Source: Acorus gramineus (taxonomy: Eukaryota > Streptophyta > Magnoliopsida > Acorales > Acoraceae). From it: 64,000 bases of DNA. Under the pieces are notes generated by a model. It saw nothing but the letters and a program-made list of their open reading frames with translations, had not been told where the DNA came from and searched no databases. The stretch covers positions 25,121,384 to 25,185,383 of the forward strand of contig CM060847.1 in the NCBI GenBank assembly GCA_030737835.1. The letters are read 5' to 3'. The position numbers and the translations under genes are program-made. Shown here in pieces: positions 1 to 11,628 of this stretch. Numbering within the stretch: the stretch's first letter is position 1; each line of letters begins with the position of its first letter.

Positions 1-1148
1 ACGCATGAATTTGATGTTGCCGCCGCTGTGGGATATGGCGCTAGGAATAAACATGGGAATATAAGGAGGGGGTGAGGGTTTTTTGGGCATTTATTTTGAT
101 CATTGATGTACCATGTGGGGGAGTGGCCCACCTAAATTGTTTTGGGCTTTGTTTGGGGGCCTAAGCTGGGTAACGTGGGAATGTAAGGGGAGTGTTTGTT
201 TGTTTTTTTTTTTTTTTGTCATTTAATTTGATTAGCCATGTGTGGGAGTGACCCACTTAAAAATTTTTGGTTTTGCTTGGGGGGCCTCGGTCTCAGCCGG
301 CCCCCTCTCTCCGCCCCTGTACAAAAAGTGAGTATATTATTATTTTTTATTTAAAATAGGATAGATTGTAATTATGGTTGTAATTGGTGTTGAGTCTATC
401 CTTTTCCTTTCCAATTCCATGTATTCCCACAAACCCACAAACTTCCCACACGACAGGTCTTGTCCAACTTTTCTTTGTGCATGGGCCATTAAATTGCACA
501 TGTGGACTTAATCTCTGGTCTCTTTATTTGTTAGGGTATAAAAATATTGGTATTTTTTTATTAATTGTATTCTTATTGATTTTGATTAACTTAAATTTTT
601 TTTTTTTTTATGAGAGAGAAAAAATATGACAACACAAGATTCATTTTGCATCTATAAATGAGGGTGCGGTTACACCCACCACCTTTTTTTTTATTATTTG
701 GCCCACCTCCTCATGTACCAAAAAAATCACTTTTTTTTTTTTTTTGGAAAAAATGCATGTAACCCCCTTTAATCTGTCTAATATTCATATAATTCCCTAT
801 GTTCTTGTAAAATCCAAATAACACCCTACAAATTCTGATTAAATCCAGATTAACCCTGAAGTTAGAAAATGGTTAACAAAATTAGAATATTCGGAGAATA
901 TTCTACCCAATTAACTAAATATTGGTGAAGCAATTATATCCCTCATGTAAAAAATATACATAGACCCCTGTATATGACAACTTTTCCCATCTTCACAAAT
1001 AACCACCTTTTTCCTCTCGAAAAAAACATGCTGGACATGCATAGTCCATGTATAAATAGACCTAGAACACAATCTAGGAGAATATAAATTTGATAAATAT
1101 AAAACATTTTCATTGATATAAAAACATTGTTTACATGTACTAAAACAT
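1..1148. other. AT-rich intergenic DNA
   Basis: No supported gene is seen here. The stretch is AT-rich with many homopolymer T runs, and the open frames are short and of low complexity. The 81-codon frame at 384-629 encodes a leucine/phenylalanine-rich product with no recognisable motif and ends in a poly-F run from poly-T, so it is not annotated. It flanks the 3' poly(A) end of the LINE that follows. Confidence 0.7.
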
Positions 1149-4083
1149 GAGTTTTTTTTTTTTTGGAGGGTAAATAAAAGTTTTCTATTGATCTATAACC
1201 GGAGTAGTTACAAAGTTACAAAAAGATTTACAAAATTGATGAAAGCCCCACCTTTGAGTTTGCTACCCATTTGCTAGGAGGGAAGAGAAACTCTTCATCC
1301 CCATAAAGCTCAAGAGGAGAAAAGCACCCATCCTGCTAGTAAAAAATAGGCCTTGGACTATTTGCTTCTTCTGTATAGAGTGCCCACCCTGTCCAGTTGG
1401 ATCGCACTCTCCAATCCGTCCCAAACCTCTTCCAACGTAAGTAATTGCTCTCTGTCCTAGGTCCTCCAAGAGGCTAGGAGATCAGCCGGTTGATTCCCCT
1501 TTCTACATATGTGACTTGCTTTCCAATCAGATAAAAAAGAAAGGCAGTGACATACGTGATTTAAAGATCTGGTAGCTTGCCATGGAGGGTTTCCCTAACC
1601 ATTCATCCAAGTGATAGCAGTCAAAGAGTCCACTTCAATCCACAGTTTGGTCGCCCTTTGTCTCTGCGCTAGCAGCACACCTGCGAGTATCCCTTTCAGT
1701 TCAAGGATATTAATAGAGGCCCTATGGGATTGCGCCACCAGGTCACATTTGAAAACACCCCCGTGGTCTCGAAGAAGAACCCCGTAACCTGCCCTGTCCA
1801 AAGACAGTGCCCCATCAGAGTTTGATTTCAACCATCCAGGCTCTGGTGGTAGCCATTGTATCAGTTGAACAGAGGCCGTCTTCTAGATGATATGTACCCC
1901 CCACTCGTCCGCAATCATTTTCATCTTAGGAGTGAGGTCTTCCACTAGCTTCTTCCCTTGTAGCAAAATTTGAACAGTCTCCATGATCAACCTGCATAAA
2001 ACAGTTTTGTGCCTAGGAGGTATATTGCAAAGCCGACTATTTCTTTCCTTCCACAGCCACCAAATAGTTGAAGTAAAGGTAGCTTGCATGATGACCTGTG
2101 GAGCCCCTACCGGAAATTTGTCTTTGAGCCACTTGAGGAAGTCCATTAGGCTAGCCCTCCTCACCTTTTTTTCTCCAAGCTTCTTCAGCAGGAAGGCCCA
2201 AACAAATGCAGAGTAGGAGGAGCGTAGGAAAAGGTGGCTGGTCGTTTCATTCTCTCTATTGCATAATTTGCATCACGTGTCATGAACTAGTCCTCGTCTG
2301 TGAAGTATTTCGAGTGTCGGTGACTTGTTATGGCAAGCCAACCAAGCACATCATGAGTGTTTGGAGGCTTGATGGGAGTGCCAAAGCCAATCTGTCCATT
2401 CCTGTTGCATACCCCTCACATGGACAACTTCCCATGCATCCGAATTTGTCAAGGACCCAAAGTGGCTTAAAGGCCAAACAAGCATGTCCTGCTCATCACC
2501 ACCTACCTCCTCTTCAAGAATTTCATCCCAAACATTCAGTTTATCTGATGGCCATCTATGAGGTCGAGACCATCCCCCATTATTGATTAATTGAGCCACT
2601 GTGGCTTTCGTTGGGGGGCCAAATAGAAGTGAAGAAGAACCTCCAAATAGTTGAGCAAGATCCCTGCCTTTAATCCATGGGGCATTCCATAGGTCCACTT
2701 TTGTTCCTGAAAAAATAAGATACCTCACTTGCAGCTTTATCCACTCTCTAGATGTAAGAATTTTAGACCATATTTTGGAAGAACCAACCGAGGCCACCAC
2801 CTGCCATATAGAATGATGATTCAAGTACCTATGCCGAACCCAAGATACCCATATAGATTGCTTGTTGACTGCAATATCCCAAAACTTCACCCCAAGGGAA
2901 GCATTTCCCCATGCATTGAGAGATTTGATGCCAAGACCTCCTTCTTTCTTTGCAAGACATATGGTGCTCCAGTCAAGGTGATGCATTGATCTTTTTAAGC
3001 TTGGACCACCCCATATGAATCCGCGAAACAGCTTTTCTAAGGCCCTGATGGTCTTCTTTGGAAGAAAAAAAACCGCAGACCAAAATACCTGTAAGGAGTT
3101 AAGAATTGTTTTGACTAGTTCTACCCGTCGAGCGAATGATAGCAGGTGCCCCTTCCAGCCCGCAATTCTTCTTCGAACTTTATCAATGAGGGGAGTGCAA
3201 ATAGAGTGGGAGAGGGATTTATCCGTGAGTGGTAGGCCCAAATATCTGACTGGAAGGATGCCACATGGTATGCCTATCAGATTCAGAAACTTAGTCGGAG
3301 AAGAGAAAGTGTTGCTAAGGAACACTTGTGATTTGTTGATGTTGATATGCAGACCCGAGCCCGATGCAAATTCTGAAAGTATCTCCCCCATGGGCTGACT
3401 GTTTAGACCCATCACAGAAAAGTAGAAGATCGTCCGCAAAAAGTAGGTGAGAGACCTGTGCCTTTTGCTTCAGAAAACCACCAACGCGACCTTGCATAAT
3501 TGACCGATCAAGGTGCTGCGTGAAAGCCTCCATGACTAACACAAAGAGTAATGGAGACAGAGGGTCCCCTTGTCAGAGGCCACTGCTAGAACTAAAGAAC
3601 CCCTAAGGAGACCCATTGACGAGTACTGAAAACCGGGGAGTTTCAATACATTCCTTGACCCACATAATCCACCTTTCAGGTAAATGCATGCCCCTCATCA
3701 CATCATAGAGGAAAGACCAACTGATGCTGTCAAAGGCCTTTCGTAAGTCCACTTTGATTGCCGCTCTTGCTTTCTGGCCGCCATGACTGAGGCATCGAAC
3801 AAGTCAAGCGCCAGCAGGATGCCATGAAAGATGCTTCTGCCCTTAACAAAGGCGGTATGGTTTAGACTTACCAACTTGCCAAGAAATTTTTGTAGACGGG
3901 AATCCATAACTTTGGTGATCAGCTTGTATATAGTTCCACATAGGGAGATCGGCCTGAAACTATATAGAGAATCAGCATTTGGCTCTTTAGGGACAAGGCA
4001 TATAAAAGAATGGTTGAGTTGCTTGAGTAATCGACCAGAAGAGAAGAACTCTTTGACTGCTTTGATTACATCCTCCCCCACCA
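1149..4083 (-). pseudogene. LINE-1-like retrotransposon, 3' part of ORF2 (reverse transcriptase, zinc finger, RNase H), broken
   Basis: This is the downstream half of a plant L1-type non-LTR retrotransposon on the minus strand. Reading leftwards, it has RT blocks with FRPISLCGTIYKLITKVM at about 4000, the catalytic FADD box (LLFADDLLLFCDGS) near 3450, an RT thumb and zf-RVT-like region at 3439-2351, a WWLWKERN motif at about 2050, and an RNase H-like domain at 1831-1595 starting KSNSDGAL. The 3' end is a poly(A) tail, seen as a T run at about 1149-1164 on the plus strand. Several frameshifts and stops split the frame, so it is dead. The upstream part of the same LINE resumes at 20680, after the inserted element E1. 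Confidence 0.88.
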
Positions 4084-5577
4084 TGTCACTCCCAGGCGTC
4101 CCTGAGACGTGGCAAAATAAATATAATATCAGCTATCAATACCTGAGGTCAATAAGGACACCAACAACAATACACAAGGCGACAAAGCAAGATAATGATA
4201 ACTGACTGAAAAGCGGAAGCATAATATATAACAATGTCTGTAAATCAAAAACATTATTACAGACCTAAATATACAATCAATGTCCTGTGAAAGCCAAGTC
4301 TAGACCAAAGAAAATACAACCTGTGCCACATGCACGATTTACAAAGCATAAAATGACTCTAGGAATGCTGACAGCCTCGCACTCACCACCCGCCGGCAGA
4401 ACGCTCCACGCCCATAAGACCACACCACAGGAAAGCTCCAGCTCCACGCCCAACACTGCCCCTGAAAAGAAACAGTATGCGAGGGGTGAGCTACAAGCTC
4501 AGTGAGTGGCTGGAAACCAATCACCATTCTACAGTTCAATACATAATCAGTTCCCTTTTTCAAGGAAAAACATGGGTAGAAACCCAATGGATAACAGGGT
4601 CACGCGGTAGCGCGACCAACCTCACCCCCACCCTCACTCCCGGAGGGAGTCTTTTGGGACTTATGGGGAGAGACCATACCGTCGGTCGAAGAGACCCGGA
4701 TTTACTGGTCTAGAGACCATGCCGTCGGTCGAAGAGACCCGGATTTACTGGTCTACTCAACACTACTGGATCATCTACATCTAGATAATCGCCCATCGAT
4801 GTTCTTCAACATCCATCACGAGACCGGACCCAACATCTATGGGAATGGTCGAACAACGAATGGGTCACGAGGCGACGCGTCTTCGCCTCATCCACACCCT
4901 CACTCCTGAAAGGAGGCATCTTGGGACTTTGGGAAGAGACTTAGACTGCTCTACACCCCTGGTCCACCGGTAGCCTCTCCCACCCTCGTGGCCTCCACCT
5001 AGTCCTCTGACAGGTATAGCCAACGCCGGGGAGTTCCTACATCGGATCCAACGAAGGGGAGAACGATTCCACGCTCACGACATCATTCGTTAACCCTCTC
5101 CCGGGTAGTATCTACAACCCGATCTCCTCAACTCACCGCTCTACACCCTTGGTCCACCGGTAGCCTCTCCCACCCTCGTGGCCTCCGCCTAGTCCTCTGA
5201 CAGGTATAGCCAACGCTGGGGAGTTCCTACATCGGATCCAACGAAGGGGAGAACGATCCCATGTTCGCAAAGCGAAACCCAATGGAAAACAACCACTCTC
5301 GATACTCGCTTATCGAGATATCACACACATGCATAACAACAACCAACACACTCATATTAACCTTAAAGTAGTCATAGTCCCTAAATGGGAGTAACTACAC
5401 AAGCCAGTGGGTCGCAACATCACCGACCCACCCCACCCTCACCCTCACCCTCACCCTCACCCTTTAGGGGTGACATGGGCCTTTCGGGATTGACTAGACT
5501 GCTATTCACCCTTGGTCCCACCGGGTAGCCCCTCCCACCCTCGTAGCCTCCACCGGTATACTCCCACGATCAGCACA

Positions 5578-8500
5578 TGTCACGCCCCGGGCGTCCCCGA
5601 GACGCGGCAAGTGTATATAAAATATCAGAATTCACACAGGAGGTCAATAATATATCATACACAAGCAACCAGAATGACACACAGACAACAAAAGCAGGGC
5701 TGACATGATATATACACCAAATGCGGAAGCTAAAGACTGAATCTGTAATCAAAACACACTACAGACTCCATACATAATCACATGTCCCGTGAGAGCCAAT
5801 ACACATGTAAAGACATCCAAATACAACCAAACGCGTGCCCAAGCACGGAAAATAATACATACTGGCACAAGGGATGCTGATAGCCTCTGATACTCGCGGG
5901 ACGTGGCGCTACTCCGCTACTGATGAAGTCCCTCGGGGAGCTCCTCCTCCAGATCCGACTCAGATGACACTAAAGAAAAAATATTGTGCGAGGGGTGAGC
6001 CACACGCTCAGTGAACGGCACAACCCATGCATCACAGACAATATTGACCACAACCAGATAATTCTTAACATCCACAACCACATTACCATAACCACAATTA
6101 ACAACAATTCCTCAAACTAGTGGGTCGCTAACGCCAACCCACTACACCCTCACCCTCACCCTTAATGGGTGACCAAGGATATTGGGACTAATCAACACAA
6201 AACCAGCGGGTCGCTTCCGCCAACCCGCTACACCCTCACCCTCGCCCCTCAAGGGGTGACCAGGGATATTGGGACTAACTACACCAATCCAGCAGGTCGC
6301 TATTGCCAACCTACTACACCCTCACCCTCACCCCTCAGCAGGAGTGACATAGGATATTGGGACTGACAATCATCCATAGACAAATCCAGCGGGTCGCTCA
6401 TCGCCAACCCACTACACCCTCACCCTCACCCTACAACGGGTGACATAGGCTCTTGGGACTGACTAGGCTGTTGGTCACCCTTGGTCCACCGATAGTCTCT
6501 CCCCACTCCGTAGGTCGTTTGGCCACTCCCACGTTCAGAACAGTCCTTCTACCAAATCAGGAGGCGCCTACTACTGGGAGCCCCTGCACGGGACAACCTG
6601 TCTAACGCTGAGGTAGTCTCTACACGGATCCAACGAAGGGAACAGAACAGCCTATCCATCGCATATGATCCACTCGGATCCGCAGACAACACATCATAAC
6701 AACACTACTGTTTTGAATTCCTCAGAACCCACCAGGGCGCATAACTACGATGCGGGGAACATGCATAAGGTTATAACAAGGGTGGAATATCATTGGGGGA
6801 AAGAAACTCGGGAGGGCAGCGTGAGTTCCCGTTATAGGACACCTCGACAACCAAACAAGGAACACGGTGTACCCTAACCCGGGTCTCACCGCTGTCCTCG
6901 CAAGGCCCCTCCCCTATAATATTCACTATAACATGCAATTTAACATTTACTAGCATTTAATTTAATAAATAAACTAGTAGGGCACATGCATCGGTCGGGC
7001 TTCCTAGCATGGAAACAGGGGACATGGTGCACGGCTCATATACATATCCTAAGGGTGCAAGTCCCTAACATGCAAAGTCTAGGGTAACATGCATTCTACA
7101 ATTAAATCATGCTCGCATGATATACATATACACATGCCAATATCTATCCATGGTGCCCCAGGAGAGGTCGGTATACGCCCAAGTGCGTATAACACCTCTC
7201 TACTGGGTTGGATTGTCCCACTCACCAGTATCTGGGTCGTCGCGCGACCGTTCGTCCAGATCTGCAAGACAGACATTCAATATGGTGAGAACAACACATA
7301 AATACTCTAAAAATACCCAAACATACAAAACCCACAACTAAACACCTAACACTCGGGCAAACGCGCATACGACCCGCACGCACGCTAGCCCGAGCACCCC
7401 CGGCAACCACCCGCACGGCCGGCAACCACCCGCACGGCCACCCGACCCCTCTGGTGCGCCGCCGCGCCTCAGCCCGCGCGCCCAGGCGCCGCCGGGCCCC
7501 TGCCCGCCGCCCTGGACCCGCAGCCGAGCCACCCGGTGCACCGCGCCCACTGCGCCCCGCCGCAGCAGCCCGCGCGCAGCCCCGCGCTCCCCGCGCACAT
7601 CGCGCGAGCACGCCGCACGCCCCGCCCGCACCCCGCGCGCGCTGCCAGCTCCGCCCCACGCGCACCCCGCGCGCACCGCCAGCTCCCACACCGCGCGCAC
7701 CACCAGCTCCCACACCGCGCGCACGCCTGCCTCTGCCCAGCGCCCCGCGCGCACGCCCCACAGCGGTGCCCAGCACCCAACGCCCCAGCGCCCAGCACCC
7801 TCGGCCAGCACCCGGTACCTGCGACCCAGCGCCCAGCACCCGGGACCCTCACCCAGCGCCCACGCGCACGCACGCGCAACACGCGCCCAGCGCGCCTGCC
7901 AACCTGCCCACGCTGCTGCCCGCGTTGCCTGCCTGCGCGCGTCGCCGAGTGGCCCGAGCACCGCTCGCCTGCATGCCCAGGGCACTGCCCGCCTGATGCC
8001 CGAGCGCCCCTGCCCTGCTCGCCTGCGCGCCCAGCCTGCCAGCGCGCACAGCCACTACCCGCAGCTAGCCTGCACCGCACGCTTCCCTCTGCACCCCCCG
8101 AGCGCACGTTCGCGCGCGCACCCGTGCGCACGCCCTCGCGCGCCCAGCAAACTGGTGCACCAGCTCCCAGCCTACCCGAGCTAGCCCTACCAACCGGCCC
8201 AGCGCGCACGCCCAGCCCTGTTGGCCCCCAGCGCCAGTCGAGCGGCCGCACGCCCAGCCCTGCTGGCCCCCAGCACCGCCCGAGCGCACACCCGCGCGCA
8301 CGCGCGCGCGCATCTGCGCCAGCCACTGCGCCTGCACCCCCTGCGCTGCTGCCCTGCCCGAGACAGCAGCCCGCCTGCCCGAGCTGCACGCCTGCCAGCC
8401 CGAGCTCCTCTTCCACCCACCTCCGACCACCACCACAGCCTCCGACCGCCTCCCACAGCCCTCTGACGGCCACCCACCGCCGCCAACCTCCTCCCAACCC

Positions 8501-9143
8501 CATTGCCACCCTCCTAGCATACATCTAGGCAAGAAAGAGAGGGAAAAGAGGCTTACCAAGGGGAGGAAAGGAAATCCGGTTGCTCTCTGCGCACCGAAAC
8601 CTCTCCCAAAAGGTTTCCAACGCCCCGATCTACCTCCACCACCGAGATGGCTCAAAACAGAGGCGAAGAGAGGGCGGACGGACGGCCAAAACTCACCAGA
8701 ATTGGGATTTGAAACCACCGGGGTGTAGATCGGGACCCGATCTACACTTCCTAGGTTTTAACTTTTAAGGTTTGAGGGGTCTAAGGGCCTCAAACGGAAG
8801 AAAAACGGAGGAGAGGAGAGAGAGGGCTCAAGGTAGGGGATGATGAATAGTGCCAGGATATTTTTTGCTTTCACTTATATAGCGGGCGACTTAAAAACCC
8901 AGATACGCCCCGGAACTGCGAAATTTCAGAAACGTTACCGGAATTCAACGAAATTTTCGTGAGAGGCTTAAAATGGCACCAGGACACCAAATATGCAGTT
9001 AGATTTCCAATCGGAGTCCTCTAACTCAGGACGATAGCTAACAGTCCAAAAATTAGCGGTACCGATCGAAAACCGAAAAAAACGAAAAACTGCCAGAACA
9101 CTCCAACGGTTACCAGCAGGTTAAAAGTGACACATATATAACA
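5578..9143 (-). repeat. Solo LTR, family A, inserted in the left LTR of E1
   Basis: It starts TGTCACGCCC and ends CACATATATAACA, and is flanked by perfect GCACA duplications at 5573-5577 and 9144-9148. The uninterrupted site can be read in the right LTR of E1 near 18595 (CAGCACAGTCAGATGCATCG), so the empty-site allele is present in the same window. There is no internal region, so it arose by LTR-LTR recombination. It contains four tandem units at 6119-6472, a CG-rich block at about 7340-8520, a microexon-like segment at 7226-7261, a GTAAGC donor (8551-8556 on plus) and the leader palindrome at 8723-8747. Confidence 0.92.
6119..6472 (-). repeat. Four tandem units of about 85-97 bp with CCCTCA hexamers
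   Basis: Units start at about 6119, 6205, 6291 and 6388. Each begins AGYRGGTCGC, passes through CCAACCCACTACACCCTCA and ends at ATTGGGACT or CTTGGGACT. On the element strand each unit carries GGGTGAGGGTG runs. The same unit recurs at about 12128-12400 and in shorter form in the other family A LTRs. Confidence 0.8.
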
Positions 9144-11319
9144 GCACAGTCCGATGCATCGGAGGCACCTACAGATGGGAACCCTCTGTCAGGCCAGCTA
9201 ACGCCGGGGAGTTCCTACCTCGGATCCCAACCAATAAGGAGAAGACAACCTACTCACGCGCGTACGATCCTATTGGATCCATCGACAACACTTCCTAACA
9301 CTACTAATGTCATGAATTCTCAAGAATTCCTCCAGGGCGCATAACCAAGATGCGGGGAGACATATATCATAACCACAAGGTTACAATATTCTCTAAGGCA
9401 TGCTCACAACTATATAATCACATAATCCCATCTTGATTTAAATAAATTAAACTAAATGGGAACATGCATAGGTTCAGGGCTTTCCTAGCATGAAACATGC
9501 TATCAGGATGCATTTCCCTAGCATTCAAGGTCTAATGTGGCATGGATACATCATATTGATCATGCATAGATCAAGGCTTTTAAGTACATGAAATGCTGTC
9601 CAGGCATGTACGGGCCTCTATACACGATACATGGATGTATATCCCTAGCATGCAAAATATCTACATATTAGTTAGGGGGCCCCATCGATGCGCGACGTGC
9701 GTCTACGCGGGTCGAGCGCATCCCTAGAGAGGGGGGGGGATTGGAATCAAACCACTCACCTTACGACCCGGGACCTCGCGCATCCCATCCGACGAGATCT
9801 GCAAGGTAGGGGCATCCAACTGGTGAGAAAGAACACAAGTTACACAAAGAAATCATTAGAAATACCCCATACTCGGACAAGCATGCATACGGGCTCGCAC
9901 GCATGCGAGCACGCACGCGATTCCGAGTGCCCCGACACCTACCCAAACCCTCGAGCAGCCACACGCATGGCCACTCGCACGCGCACGCAGGAATGCGCAC
10001 GCACGCACGCACCCCAGCACCATCGGCGCACTGCCGCGCACCTGCTCGCGCGCCTAGACGCGCTGCCGCACGCGCGCGCCTGCGCGTCCAGCCCTGCGCG
10101 CCCCCGCGCGCACTGCACCCCCCGCGCAGCACCGCGCGCACGCCCCAACACGCACGCGCACGCACGCACGCGCGCGCACTGGTCCCTGCCCCGCGCTCAG
10201 GCGCACTGCCCGCGCGCGCCCGCGGACACTCGCGCGCACTCCCTCGCACACCCTCGCTCGCGCCAGCACCCGCGCGACCACTCCGCGCGCACCCGAGCAC
10301 TGGCGCGCACGCGCCCGCGTGCGTTTGCGCGCAAGACTGCGCCTGCCAGTGCCCGCCTGCGCGCGCACGCGCGCAGACTGCGCCCAGCCCATCCCAACCT
10401 CATTTGAACCTTTCTAAACCCCTCACACACACCCTAACCCATCTACATAGCATGCATGACCTCCCTAACATCCCCTTAAGCCATGAAAACAAAGAAAAGA
10501 AGAGGAAGGGCTCACCTTGGGAGGGGAAAAGAAAGGGGGAGGTTCGGGGGCCCTCGACGCACCCGCGACCACCTCAACCGCCACCACCAACACCACCATC
10601 TTCAGCCCTCCTCAGCCTCTTCCATGGCTGCAAATCAGGGGGGGGGGATCATGAAAAGGTTTGAGAGAAGAGAAGATCAACAACACCACAACAAAACCTA
10701 CACATGCTTCTTGCACCATCTCCTTCCATCTCTTTGAGACCTTTAATCAAACACCTAGGGGGATTGGATGAGAGAAAGGGAGGGCTTGAATAATTTGCGT
10801 GGAAGTGAGAAGGGAGAGAGAGAGAAGATATTTATCACAGATATCTAAGGAGAAATGACCTAGTCGCCCTTCGACTAGAAATTCTGCGCATGCTTCACTG
10901 GAACAGCCATAACTTCCTCAATATAGCTCCGAATTACTCAATTCCAAGTCCGTTGGAAATCCAAGAGGATTATCTACAACTTTCATGTTCATGCCAAGAT
11001 CAAATAATCTTTTCAGCTATTCCGAAATTAGAGCTAAACATAGAACAGGGCTGCTGCCAGAATTTCCATCCCCGGGGTATACTTGGAAAAATACCCATAA
11101 CTTTTACTACAAGAATCCAGTTGATCTAATTCCACTTCTGTACGAAAGCTAACTCAAAATTGGACATCTCATAGTAAACTCATATTTAAACCTCTTCATG
11201 TTGGATTTTAACAAAATTAAATCCAAATACCGAATCAGGAATGCATAACTTCTACAAGGAAAAAAAATTTATTTATCCAAATTTTCAATCAGAGCTCTCC
11301 AAATGACACAGGCACAACA

Positions 11320-11336
11320 TTCTTCCCCCCTAAAAA
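11320..11336 (-). promoter_or_regulatory. E1 polypurine tract
   Basis: The plus strand reads TTCTTCCCCCCTAAAAAA directly next to the LTR end. Its complement is a purine run abutting the 3' LTR on the element strand, as expected for the plus-strand primer of reverse transcription. The same tract precedes the LTR of E4 at 62814. Confidence 0.8.
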
Positions 11337-11628
11337 ATTTAGTCCTCGAAATTTACGGAAACCCAAAGGGAAGACCGAAAGTATCATGCATAGACCTTTT
11401 GCTCCCTAGTGGTCTTCGCACCAGACTGGCGCTACCAACACACTAGAATCAAAGGAACGGTCTTAGCGTGGAGCCTCTTCTCATGCTTGTCCTTGACCTC
11501 GATCCACTGCTCCACGAATGACAAATCCAGCTCGAGTATGAGACAGTCGAACTGAATGACTGAGCAGGATCATGGACATAACGCCTCGGTCATGAGACAA
11601 GGACGACGTCGTGGGCATGAGCCAGCTA

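Larger units (their letters stand above)
4084..11319 (-). repeat. E1 left (3') LTR, family B, interrupted by a solo LTR
   Basis: It spans TGTCACTCCC to GGCACAACA, followed directly by the polypurine tract of E1. The host LTR sequence is split at 5577/9144 by a family A solo LTR. On the element strand the order is: a TATA-like ATAAATATC followed by CT-rich sequence (about 10820-10860), a GTGAGC donor (10510-10515 on plus), a GC-rich block at about 9890-10390, a 39 nt microexon-like segment at 9760-9798, and an acceptor whose AG pairs with 4462-4463. The right LTR carries the same blocks in the same order. Confidence 0.88.

Noticed and set aside
384..629. 81-codon frame near the left edge
   Set aside because: Hydrophobic low-complexity product ending in a poly-F run, with no family signal.
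2206..2586. 126-codon plus-strand frame
   Set aside because: Antisense to the LINE RT/zf-RVT region; a shadow frame with no own signal.
5438..5465. CCCTCA repeats as telomeric DNA
   Set aside because: The unit is six bases and differs from plant CCCTAAA. The runs are short and sit at fixed places in LTRs.
6119..6472. Regular repeats with conserved ends as a CRISPR array
   Set aside because: Units are adjacent and similar over their whole length, with no unique spacers, in a plant LTR.
7222..8718. Long overlapping open frames on both strands (up to 351 codons), rich in Ala, Arg, Pro and Gly
   Set aside because: They arise because the GC-rich LTR block has few stop codons in any frame. Frames overlap on both strands, composition is low-complexity, no domain is visible, and the same happens in every LTR copy (27530-28584, 35337-36666, 54727-55817).
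9688..10664. Open frames of 239 and 253 codons in the E1 left LTR
   Set aside because: Low-complexity His/Ala/Arg/Thr repeats from ACGCACGC-like DNA. The frame is not conserved in the matching right LTR.
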